Assembly (NCBI GenBank): GCA_003157445.1 | Contig: PMJN01000417.1 | Span: 1-7,303, forward strand | Length of the DNA: 7,303 nucleotides | Direction of reading: 5' to 3' | Origin: Micrococcales bacterium | GTDB lineage: Bacteria > Actinomycetota > Actinomycetes > Actinomycetales > Dermatophilaceae | Shown: positions 1-5,210 of the stretch, piece after piece | Layout of the letters: the number at the start of each line of letters is the position of its first letter | Numbering within the stretch: position 1 is the first letter of the stretch | Program-made: the position numbers and the translations under genes | The notes under the pieces: model-generated | The model's input: only the letters and a program-made list of their open reading frames with translations | Databases searched by the model: none | What the model was told of the DNA's origin: nothing

Positions 1-1
1 G

Positions 2-1045
2 TATGCCGGCGGCGTCATCATCACACTGCTCCTGGCAGGCGGGCTCTCTGACCGCATCGGCCGGCGACGCGTACTGCTGGGAAGCGTAAGCGCACTGATC
101 GGGAGCCTGGTGATCTTCCTGTTCGCTAACGACACCGGCTGGCTCTTCCTCGCCCGCGGGGTCCAAGGGTTGGCAACAGGTGTGTTCACCGGGGCAGCTG
201 CTGCTGCGCTGACAGAACTGCACCCGCGCAGGGATGCCCGTGCAGCCGGACTGGTGAATAGCGCCTCCACCTCGACGGGGATCGCGCTGGGCGCGGTTGG
301 GTCCGGGGCGTTAGCCCAGTGGGCGCCGTTACCACTGCGCATCCCGTACGTTCTGCTCATCGTGCTTGCGCTGTTGTTATTAGCGGCCATCGCGCTGAAG
401 GTTCCAGAAACCGTACCTAATGCTTCCACCGCCGGGGGTTTGGGCCGCCTGCTTCGGCCACAGAGGCTGGGAGTAGCCCCGGGGGTGCGAGGCGCGTTCG
501 TGATCGGCTCTCTTGGCGTGCTGGCCTCATGGTCGGTCGGCGGCCTGTACCTCAGTCTTGGCGGTAGCCTCGCCAAGGAGCTGCTGCACGTCAACAACCA
601 CTTGATCGCCGGGCTGGTCATCTTGACCGTGCAGGGTGTTGGAGGCGTCTCGCAACTGGCATTCACATCGAGGACGAATAGGGCCAATGCGGTGATCGGC
701 TTCCTGTCGCTGATCACCGGGATGGGTGTGGTGTCGTTGTCGCTGTCGCTTTCCAGCCCGGTCTTGTTCCTGTGTGGTGACTTGATCACCGGAGTTGGCT
801 TCGGCCTGGCTTTCATGAGCGGTACTCGGCGGGTCACCGAGGCGGCGCCTGCGGACAAGCGGGGAGAGGTTCTAGCGGCGTACTTCGTCGTGGCCTACCT
901 CGCCATCTCGGTCCCAGTGATCGCGGTTGGCATGGTCTCGGCTCACATCGGCCTAGCGCACACGTTCTACATATTCGCGGCGATCATGAGCATGGTGGCT
1001 GTAGTCGCACTTATCGGCACCCTGCTGTATCGACCGAAGATATGA
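2..1045 (+). CDS. MFS transporter, 5'-truncated by window edge
   Basis: This is an integral membrane secondary transporter of the major facilitator superfamily, probably an exporter; the substrate cannot be read from the sequence. The reading frame is open from base 2, so the gene begins outside the window. The visible 347 residues start just before the loop between helices 2 and 3, where the motif GGLSDRIGRRR (visible residues 13-23) matches MFS motif A. That motif usually lies around residue 60-75, so roughly 50 residues are missing. ARGVQGLATG fits motif B of the fourth helix. Long hydrophobic segments continue to the C-terminus, consistent with the remaining helices of a 12-helix carrier. 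The antiporter motif C is not clearly conserved. The stop overlaps the start of the next gene (ATGA), so the two are translationally coupled. Four TTA leucine codons at 311, 329, 377 and 380 are unusual for high-GC DNA. The family call is secure; the substrate is unknown. Confidence 0.93.
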   Translation, partial: YAGGVIITLLLAGGLSDRIGRRRVLLGSVSALIGSLVIFLFANDTGWLFLARGVQGLATGVFTGAAAAALTELHPRRDARAAGLVNSASTSTGIALGAVGSGALAQWAPLPLRIPYVLLIVLALLLLAAIALKVPETVPNASTAGGLGRLLRPQRLGVAPGVRGAFVIGSLGVLASWSVGGLYLSLGGSLAKELLHVNNHLIAGLVILTVQGVGGVSQLAFTSRTNRANAVIGFLSLITGMGVVSLSLSLSSPVLFLCGDLITGVGFGLAFMSGTRRVTEAAPADKRGEVLAAYFVVAYLAISVPVIAVGMVSAHIGLAHTFYIFAAIMSMVAVVALIGTLLYRPKI

Positions 1046-1794
1046 CCGCCGTAGCTGTCGTCTTCCCGCCTGCGCAGGACACCCTGCCCCTGCGTCACGC
1101 GCTGATCTTCTCCCCGGTTCTGCCACAGTGGGACCAGGGAGCGTTCTTCACCCCGGTAACCGACGTGCTCCGGTTGGCGGGTTTCCAGGTCACAGTGGTG
1201 GACACTCTTAGCTTGTGGGATGTATCGACAACCACGGTGCGCGAGCTGGCTGAGCGGTGGCGGAACGAGACCAGGTGCTTCGGAGAGGTTGACCTATTAG
1301 CCGGCAACGCCTTGGGTGGTGCCGTGGCGCAGGCACTCGCCGGCACGCTGTCCCCGTCAAGCGGCGTCCTACTGGTGTCTTCACCGACTCTCACCGACTC
1401 AGTTCTCGGCGACCGGCTGTCTGCTATCGCCGTACTTGCCGAGCAGGGGCGTCTCGGTGAGGCGTTGGCGCTGTTGGGTCGCCGAGTGCTTCCAGAAGGA
1501 GAGTCCGGGCCTATCGACAACCTGGAGCCGACCGTCGGTCCAGCCGCTGGCCTTCGGCTTGCGCGGGGCATGCGGCTGTTACTGGAGCTGGACCTGGTCG
1601 ATGACGTCCGCAGGTACGCGGGGCCACTGATTCACATCGTGGGTGCGCGATCGCAACTGGTCACGGACAAACACGTGGCCGGGGCTGTGCACCACCAGAT
1701 TGTCTCGGTCCCCGGCGCCGGCATGCGTCCGCACTCGGATTCTCCTGAGATCGTCGCCGCGATCGTGGGGCAGTTTGTCACGGCGTCTGGGTAG
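1042..1794 (+). CDS. alpha/beta-hydrolase-fold protein, apparently catalytically dead
   Basis: This is a 250-residue cytosolic protein with the pattern of the alpha/beta-hydrolase fold. Residues 83-100 (VDLLAGNALGGAVAQALA) align with the strand, nucleophile elbow and helix of the family, usually of the form vdLvGhSlGGavA. The position of the nucleophile Ser is Ala90. The late strand and turn at 196-208 (LIHIVGARSQLVT) matches the usual GxxDxLV acid turn, but Ser204 stands where Asp is expected. Residues 224-235 (PGAGMRPHSDSP) match the usual GAGHxPHxxxP motif with Met228 in place of His. All three triad positions therefore look substituted while the scaffold is kept, which suggests a binding or chaperone-like role, not hydrolysis. 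The ATG start is set by the four-base ATGA overlap with the transporter gene, so the pair is co-transcribed and probably works on the same compound. Two TTA codons are present (1297, 1579). The fold call is good; the function is unknown. Confidence 0.8.
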   Translation: MTAVAVVFPPAQDTLPLRHALIFSPVLPQWDQGAFFTPVTDVLRLAGFQVTVVDTLSLWDVSTTTVRELAERWRNETRCFGEVDLLAGNALGGAVAQALAGTLSPSSGVLLVSSPTLTDSVLGDRLSAIAVLAEQGRLGEALALLGRRVLPEGESGPIDNLEPTVGPAAGLRLARGMRLLLELDLVDDVRRYAGPLIHIVGARSQLVTDKHVAGAVHHQIVSVPGAGMRPHSDSPEIVAAIVGQFVTASG

Positions 1795-1851
1795 CCAGGT
1801 TACGGGATGTGCTTTTAGCACGGTCTTGCCCGTCAAATCATTACACTCTGG

Positions 1852-1882
1852 GCACGTGCCACAGATGGGCTGTGGCACGTGC
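1852..1882. terminator. 13-bp perfect stem-loop between convergent genes
   Basis: GCACGTGCCACAG (1852-1864) is the exact reverse complement of CTGTGGCACGTGC (1870-1882), with a 5-base loop, ATGGG. It lies 57 bases after the stop of the hydrolase-like gene and between that gene and the oppositely oriented flavodoxin-like gene, so it could stop transcription from both sides. There is no T-tract, as is common for actinobacterial terminators. Nothing else gene-like is visible between 1795 and 2011. Confidence 0.6.
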
Positions 1883-2011
1883 ACCCGATAGACCATCGCC
1901 TCGCGGAACGGAAGTCGGCGGATTGAGTGCGTTTCGAAACTGGCGGCTCTTCGGACATGGCCACATTTGGGCGGGTTCGCCGGGTTTCTTCATCGGTTCT
2001 TCACGAAGCGA

Positions 2012-2491
2012 TCAACCTGGCGGGCGGGCAAACGCAGGCAACCCTGTCGCCCAAGCGCGAATCGCCTCCCAGTCGCGCAGGTCTCGCCGTTCCCCATGTT
2101 GTTGCTTTGATGGGTCGACTCCGCCGAAAACTGCGACCGCCACATAAGCCAGCAGTCCCCGCTTTGCCAGGGCTCGATCAAGCTGGGCGCGTGAACGTTG
2201 CCAGCCCTCTTCGTCGCCAGATCGTGGTCCCATGGCGAACACGGCAACGGGGACCACCTCGAAGTCGTCGCGGTGCCGCTTGAGAAACCGGTGCGCATCG
2301 CGATGCCATCGACCCGAGTAGATCGGCGCGCCGAGCACCACTAGGTCCCACCCAGCCACCGCCTGCCGCACATCTCGGGCACGGCGAACATCGACGACAC
2401 ATCCATCACGACGCAACGTCTCCGCAATGGCCCTAGCCACCTCTTCGGTCGAGCCATTCTTGGTGGCGAACGCGACAAGAATCTTGCTCAC
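2012..2491 (-). CDS. flavodoxin-domain protein, HemG-like
   Basis: This is a 159-residue FMN-binding flavodoxin-like protein, probably a cytosolic or membrane-associated electron carrier or oxidoreductase. It resembles the HemG-type (menaquinone-dependent protoporphyrinogen oxidase) branch. The N-terminal strand runs into a phosphate-binding loop ATKNGSTEEVA (residues 9-19), which fits the flavodoxin T-x-x-G-x-T pattern. GAPIYSG fits the isoalloxazine-flanking loop. A late segment VAVFGGVDPSK and a terminal RDLRDWEAIRAWA are typical of this branch. An in-frame GTG at 2500 would add three residues, but GTG at 2491 is preferred: it has AGGG eight bases upstream and forms a GTGA overlap with the stop of the small ORF before it. 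The gene looks intact. The exact substrate is not shown, and a true role in haem synthesis is only one option because no haem genes are near. Confidence 0.85.
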   Translation of the reverse strand: MSKILVAFATKNGSTEEVARAIAETLRRDGCVVDVRRARDVRQAVAGWDLVVLGAPIYSGRWHRDAHRFLKRHRDDFEVVPVAVFAMGPRSGDEEGWQRSRAQLDRALAKRGLLAYVAVAVFGGVDPSKQQHGERRDLRDWEAIRAWATGLPAFARPPG

Positions 2492-2619
2492 CGCATGCAC
2501 CCTATAAGGCGGGCCTTTGTCTGCGTTCCTCGAAAACGAGGCCGGTAGTGCTCTTCGTCCGTGAAAGGGTCAAGGATGTCATGGTTGGCCTGCGCGATTT
2601 CGTGAAGAGGAAGGGACAT
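2488..2619 (-). CDS. 43-residue ORF coupled to the flavodoxin-like gene; possible methyltransferase N-terminal remnant
   Basis: An ATG at 2619 opens a 43-codon frame whose TGA (2490-2488) overlaps the GTG start of the flavodoxin-like gene in the arrangement GTGA. That arrangement is typical of translationally coupled genes. The product begins MSLPLHEIAQANHDILDPF and ends TKARLIGCMR. The first 20 or so residues resemble, from memory of the family, the N-terminus of class I SAM-dependent methyltransferases in which PL-EIA-ANH--NPFT is followed by a glycine-rich SAM motif. Here the similarity stops after DPFTDE, and no SAM-binding motif follows. It may therefore be the leftover 5' end of a methyltransferase joined to unrelated sequence, or a genuine small leader protein. 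The ribosome-binding site is weak (GGTGAC directly upstream). The reading frame and overlap are certain; coding status and origin are inference. Confidence 0.4.
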   Translation of the reverse strand: MSLPLHEIAQANHDILDPFTDEEHYRPRFRGTQTKARLIGCMR

Positions 2620-2896
2620 GTCACCAACCGTCCCACCGAGCATCGATGCCGTCCTGCAAGATGAACTGTCACCGGGCAGCCCACCGCACCAAAGGTGTTT
2701 GGTCGTGGCCGCCCCGCTGGAGGATCCCTTTACGGACGCCCAAAGGTCTCTAAGTAGCCGCGCTTGCTGCGATGGGCGACGCCATTACTTGGTGCTACGA
2801 CTAGGTCGCCGCCGTACGGTAGGAGATTTCGAGATCGGCTGCAGCAGCGGCGAGTCGCTTGTCTCGGGTCCACAGGCTCGCATCTGTTGTCAATAG
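2618..2896 (+). CDS. possible ORF of unknown function, 3' half overlapping vapC
   Basis: An ATG at 2618 is preceded by AGAGGAAGGGAC, a good Shine-Dalgarno match with short spacing. It opens a 92-codon frame. The first 45 or so residues (for example AVLQDELSPGSPPHQRCLV and APLEDPFTDAQRSL) read like ordinary protein with mostly high-GC codon use. From about base 2750 the composition changes to Cys/Arg-rich sequence, and the frame then runs antisense over the last 96 bases of vapC. One reading is a real gene whose 3' end was replaced when the toxin-antitoxin module arrived. It could also be a chance ORF. I do not recognise the family. Its start codon overlaps the opposite-strand ATG at 2619 on the same CATG, so the two small ORFs diverge from one point. 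Confidence 0.25.
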   Translation: MSPTVPPSIDAVLQDELSPGSPPHQRCLVVAAPLEDPFTDAQRSLSSRACCDGRRHYLVLRLGRRRTVGDFEIGCSSGESLVSGPQARICCQ

Positions 2897-3190
2897 TGTC
2901 GCTGCGAGGAGGTTGGCATCGACATAACCGATATCGAGTCCAAACAGGGGCTGGGTTTCGACCAAGGTCATCACCTCGGCCTCTGTGGCGACCATTGCCT
3001 GCGGGAGGTTGCTCAGGAGAGCGAGGATTTCGCTGCGACCAGAGACCTGGCCGAGCGCGAGCTCGCCGATCACCCATGGGTGAGCCAGTACTTGGGCTCC
3101 TTGGAGGAGCGCGGTGAGCTGAGGATCTCCGATCCGGAGGTGGTCGATCCGGAGGTGGTCGATCCAGACCGAGGTGTCGACCAGGATCAT
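2801..3190 (-). CDS. vapC: VapC toxin, PIN-domain ribonuclease
   Basis: This 129-residue PIN-domain protein is the toxin of a type II toxin-antitoxin pair. VapC enzymes are Mg2+-dependent ribonucleases that cut tRNA or rRNA and are blocked by bound VapB. The four acidic positions expected for PIN catalysis are visible: Asp5 in LVDTSVW, Glu43 in VIGELALG, Asp91 in GYVDANLLAA and Asp110 in LWTRDKRL. The fold therefore looks complete and active. The ATG at 3190 overlaps the vapB stop (ATGA), giving tight coupling. An odd feature is a five-residue repeat, IDHLR-IDHLR, at residues 10-19, produced by a perfect 15-bp tandem duplication (3131-3160) just after the first catalytic Asp. Relatives usually have a single copy, so the first helix may be extended. 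The RNA target cannot be read from sequence. Confidence 0.93.
   Translation of the reverse strand: MILVDTSVWIDHLRIDHLRIGDPQLTALLQGAQVLAHPWVIGELALGQVSGRSEILALLSNLPQAMVATEAEVMTLVETQPLFGLDIGYVDANLLAATLLTTDASLWTRDKRLAAAAADLEISYRTAAT
3131..3165. repeat. 15-bp perfect tandem repeat inside vapC
   Basis: GATCCGGAGGTGGTC occurs at 3131-3145 and again at 3146-3160, followed by a partial third copy, GATCC, at 3161-3165. It encodes the duplicated IDHLR in VapC on the minus strand and keeps the frame. It looks like a replication-slippage duplication. Confidence 0.95.
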
Positions 3191-3384
3191 GCGGGCGTCG
3201 TCCGCCGCCTCGAGGTCGCGTTCAAGGCAGGTTCACTTCCCGCCACTCGGGCGAGGCGCCGAGCACTCTCACGCTCGATCAGCGCCCGCAGCGCCTGTCG
3301 CACCAGTGCGCTCTTCTCGCTGGTTCCCGTCAAGCGCTGGGCCTCGCGGATAAGGTCATCGTCCAGGGCCAGTGTCGTCCTCAT
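3187..3384 (-). CDS. vapB: VapB antitoxin, ribbon-helix-helix
   Basis: This is a 65-residue antitoxin of the VapB family. It binds and neutralises the PIN toxin encoded next, and by family precedent it represses its own operon as a dimer. The N-terminal MRTTLALDDDLIREAQRLTG is the beta strand and first helix of a ribbon-helix-helix DNA-binding domain. The segment EKSALVRQALRALIERESARR supplies the second helix and linker. The tail (residues 45-65) is the part expected to wrap around the toxin. The ATG at 3384 has GGAGG five bases upstream, a strong ribosome-binding site. An 18-bp palindrome lies about 23 bases upstream in the leader and is a candidate operator. The gene is full length and intact, and its stop overlaps the vapC start. 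Confidence 0.93.
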   Translation of the reverse strand: MRTTLALDDDLIREAQRLTGTSEKSALVRQALRALIERESARRLARVAGSEPALNATSRRRTTPA

Positions 3385-3406
3385 GCTTGCCTCCAGGCAT
3401 CGAAAC

Positions 3407-3424
3407 CATCATCATTTGATGATG
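3407..3424. promoter_or_regulatory. palindrome in the vapBC leader, candidate VapB operator
   Basis: CATCATCA (3407-3414) and TGATGATG (3417-3424) form perfect 8-bp inverted arms around TT. The site lies between the vapB ribosome-binding site and the upstream sequence, where an autorepressor of the VapB/VapBC type would be expected to bind. Between it and about 3700 (277 bases) I see no convincing gene; the only structure there is a distant 9-bp inverted pair AGGTCTGCG (3535-3543) and CGCAGACCT (3646-3654). Confidence 0.55.
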
Positions 3425-3701
3425 TCACTCGTGCCGCTTGTTGTTGCGGAAGCCGATCGGCGAACGGGACGGTCGCCGATCTGGGGACCACGACGGCCGG
3501 CGGTGCGACACAGCCAGCGTCATGCGTGATCGATAGGTCTGCGCTGGCGCCGGATGACATGCGCCGACATACACCACCACCGGGGGTCTTGAACCATGCG
3601 GGCCGTTCCACGACGTCATTGCCGACCGCCACCTGGGAGCCCAACCGCAGACCTGCGCCACTGTGGTGACCCTTCGAGCAGGGAAGGTCCACACTAGGAC
3701 T

Positions 3702-3929
3702 ATGGTTCGCGCTGAGAGTAACGACATCGGATCCGATAACAGCGTCCAGCTCTACGAGACCGAGCCCGGCGAGCAAGAACAGGACCCCGTCTCCTCCCTG
3801 CACGATACCGATGAGGAAACCGGTGACGAGGCGGGTCTAAAGGACACCTTCAGCATCGACTCGCGCGAGGCCAAGGAGCGCGGCGTCGAGCTCGACTCAC
3901 CAGACGGGCAGGAGCCAGAGCTGGACTAG
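3702..3929 (+). CDS. small, very acidic protein of unknown function
   Basis: This is a 75-residue hydrophilic protein that I do not recognise. It has 24 Asp/Glu against 5 Lys/Arg, no Cys or Trp, few large hydrophobic residues and no membrane segment or signal peptide, so it is probably cytosolic and largely disordered. The only part with helical and amphipathic character is DSREAKERGVELD (53-65). An in-frame GTG at 3663 would add 13 residues rich in basic and threonine residues, unlike the rest, so ATG at 3702 is preferred. The ribosome-binding site is weak (AGGA two bases before the ATG, or GGGAAGG further away). The gene stands alone between divergent vapBC and the acetyltransferase gene. 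Nothing in the context indicates function. Codon use is consistent with coding, and small acidic proteins of this type are common in actinomycetes. Confidence 0.65.
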   Translation: MVRAESNDIGSDNSVQLYETEPGEQEQDPVSSLHDTDEETGDEAGLKDTFSIDSREAKERGVELDSPDGQEPELD

Positions 3930-4026
3930 CCGACGGCTACGCAGCCGGACGACGGGTCGAACGTATCAGCCTTCGAGCCGGTGACCTGGAGTAACTCCTG
4001 GTCGCTCCACTGGCCTCGCTTTCGCT

Positions 4027-4145
4027 GGGCCGTACGGCCAAGGTTCCGCTGTTGCGATACGGCCCAACAGATGCGCATGGCGGTTCGGCAACTCGCGTGG
4101 ATGCCTGGTTAGCCGAAGACTGGCTGAGCGTGCGGGTTACCAGGC
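4027..4145. other. gene-free stretch with two inverted repeats
   Basis: Between the acidic-protein gene (ends 3929) and the acetyltransferase start (4257) I see no gene in about 330 bases. GGGCCGTA (4027-4034) pairs with TACGGCCC (4058-4065), and GGCCGTACGGCC (4028-4039) is itself a palindrome. Further on, GCCTGGT (4103-4109) pairs with ACCAGGC (4139-4145), with a nested AGCC/GGCT hairpin (4111-4125). These could be terminators of the acidic-protein gene or leader structures of the acetyltransferase gene; neither has a T-tract. Confidence 0.35.
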
Positions 4146-4256
4146 TCGAATGGCGCAGGTGACCGCGCAGCCACGTGGGCGCATTGCTGGGCACGACGCC
4201 ACTTGGTGCAATGCCCGGAGGGCAGGCCCGGACATGCCCCATGGAAGAATCCGCAT

Positions 4257-4736
4257 GTGGAGATCTCGATCCGGCGCGCCGTCACCTCAGACGCTGCAGC
4301 ACTCGCCCGTCTACGCTCTGTGATGTTCGAGGCGATGGGGGTCGAGGTCGGCGACCGGGACTCTGTCTGGCTCGCTGTAACTCGGGAGTGGTTCACCACC
4401 CATCTGGCGACCTCGGACGTTGCCGCATTCGTCGCACAGACACCCGACGGTGAACTCGTGGCAGGCGCCCTTGGCCAGGTCACCCGACACGCGCCCACGC
4501 CAGCCAATCCGTCCGGCGTCAGTGGTCAGTTGTCGAACGTAGTGACGGACCCCGCGTACCGGCGATTGGGACTCTCACGCGCCTGTGTCGAGCAGTTGCT
4601 CACGTGGTTTCGCGATGTCACCGATGCGAATGATGTTGGCCTATTCGCCACCGACTGCGGCGCATCACTCTATGAATCGCTGGGCTTCGCTGGACGATCA
4701 AACCCCGCGATGAGCCTGAACATTCGACAAGACTGA
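4257..4736 (+). CDS. GNAT-family N-acetyltransferase
   Basis: This is a 159-residue single-domain cytosolic acetyltransferase that should transfer acetyl from acetyl-CoA to an amine; the substrate is unknown. It begins VEISIRRAVTSDAAALARLR, the usual first strand and helix of GNAT proteins. The acetyl-CoA motif A is VVTDPAYRRLGLSRACVEQL, with R-R-L-G-L-S in the pyrophosphate-binding R/Q-x-x-G-x-G/A position. The end, SLYESLGFAGRSNPAMSL, is the typical motif B region with its Tyr and LGF. The GTG at 4257 is chosen because GGAAGA lies eight bases upstream and the fold starts there. A TTG at 4203 or GTG at 4206 would add residues with no family match. The gene is complete and appears monocistronic; no partner gene is nearby. 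Confidence 0.88.
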   Translation: MEISIRRAVTSDAAALARLRSVMFEAMGVEVGDRDSVWLAVTREWFTTHLATSDVAAFVAQTPDGELVAGALGQVTRHAPTPANPSGVSGQLSNVVTDPAYRRLGLSRACVEQLLTWFRDVTDANDVGLFATDCGASLYESLGFAGRSNPAMSLNIRQD

Positions 4737-4883
4737 AATGATCGCTCACGGTTAGCGCGGTCGCCAAGTTCGGGACCAGGGAACACCTGAGGCCCGTTCA
4801 TCCAGACGAGTTACGCGTATGTGTATTGGGCTGTGTCATCTAAGGATCCGCCTACGTACTCGCTACCGATGAGTGGCCCATCG

Positions 4884-4900
4884 TGACCTTGACCAGGTCA
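4884..4900. terminator. short stem-loop between convergent genes
   Basis: TGACCT (4884-4889) pairs with AGGTCA (4895-4900) around TGACC. It lies in the 161 bases between the plus-strand acetyltransferase and the minus-strand membrane protein, and covers the latter's stop codon. It is short, so its role as a terminator is uncertain. Nothing else is visible in 4737-4897. Confidence 0.25.
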
Positions 4901-5210
4901 GTCGAGTTCAGATCTGTCGAGTTCAGGTTTCCGCAGCAAGATCGCCAACAGTACGAGGCTGGCAATGAAGATCACCAGCACCAGCCACACATCCCAGACG
5001 CTTCGATGCTCGGCGGGGATCATTTGCATGCCGCCCTGCAGGACCAGACCAACACCGGCCAGAAGATAGGCGCCCAGGTGGTTTCTTGAAGCCGCGTAGG
5101 CTGATGAACCACGTGATACCGGCCCGATGCAGCAGAGTGCTGACGATCCTGAGGACACCTACGGTGACTCCAAAGACACCGGTGACCACTCCTGCCAGCT
5201 GGAGACTCAT
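4898..5210 (-). pseudogene. small membrane protein, one-base frameshift
   Basis: Two adjacent minus-strand frames join into one plausible 103-residue membrane protein if a single base is removed. The first frame starts at ATG 5210 and runs through a hydrophobic helix (residues 6-27, GVVTGVFGVTVGVLRIV) to ISLRGFK. The second continues NHLGAYLLAGVGLVLQGG, then a third long helix DVWLVLVIFIASLVLLAILL, and ends ELDRSELD. The switch lies at plus-strand GTTTC (5081-5085): the gene reads AAGAAACCAC where AAGAACCAC would restore frame. Each separated frame loses its hydrophobic character past this point. I do not recognise the family; it would be an inner-membrane protein with about three helices. 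It may be a real inactivating mutation or a base-calling error in a short homopolymer. The C-terminal ELD-RS-ELD is encoded by a 15-bp tandem repeat (4901-4926). Confidence 0.7.
4901..4926. repeat. 15-bp period tandem repeat at the 3' end of the membrane-protein gene
   Basis: GTCGAGTTCAG at 4901-4911 recurs at 4916-4926, giving a 15-bp period with ATCT as the rest of the unit. It lies directly inside the stop codon and encodes the repeated ELD of the C-terminus. The period equals that of the vapC duplication, but the unit sequence differs. Confidence 0.85.

Noticed and set aside
1095..1571. Long minus-strand open frame antisense to the hydrolase-like gene
   Set aside because: It is rich in Ser/Arg/Thr with no family pattern and is explained by high-GC third positions of the true plus-strand gene.
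2700..2740. Possible inverted duplication because DPFTD is encoded on both strands (near 2560 on minus, near 2720 on plus)
   Set aside because: Only 13 of 16 aligned bases match and the similarity does not extend, so coincidence is likely.
3080..3529. 149-codon plus-strand frame over vapBC
   Set aside because: It is antisense to two clearly recognisable genes (PIN toxin and ribbon-helix-helix antitoxin) and repeats VDPEVVDPEVVDP only because of the vapC duplication.
3381..3803. 140-codon minus-strand frame upstream of vapB
   Set aside because: It overlaps the acidic-protein gene on the other strand, has no ribosome-binding site or recognisable motif, and its composition fits antisense and intergenic sequence.
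4100..4160. tRNA-like arrangement of short stems
   Set aside because: There is no correct anticodon arm, T-loop GGTTCGAAT pattern or acceptor pairing.
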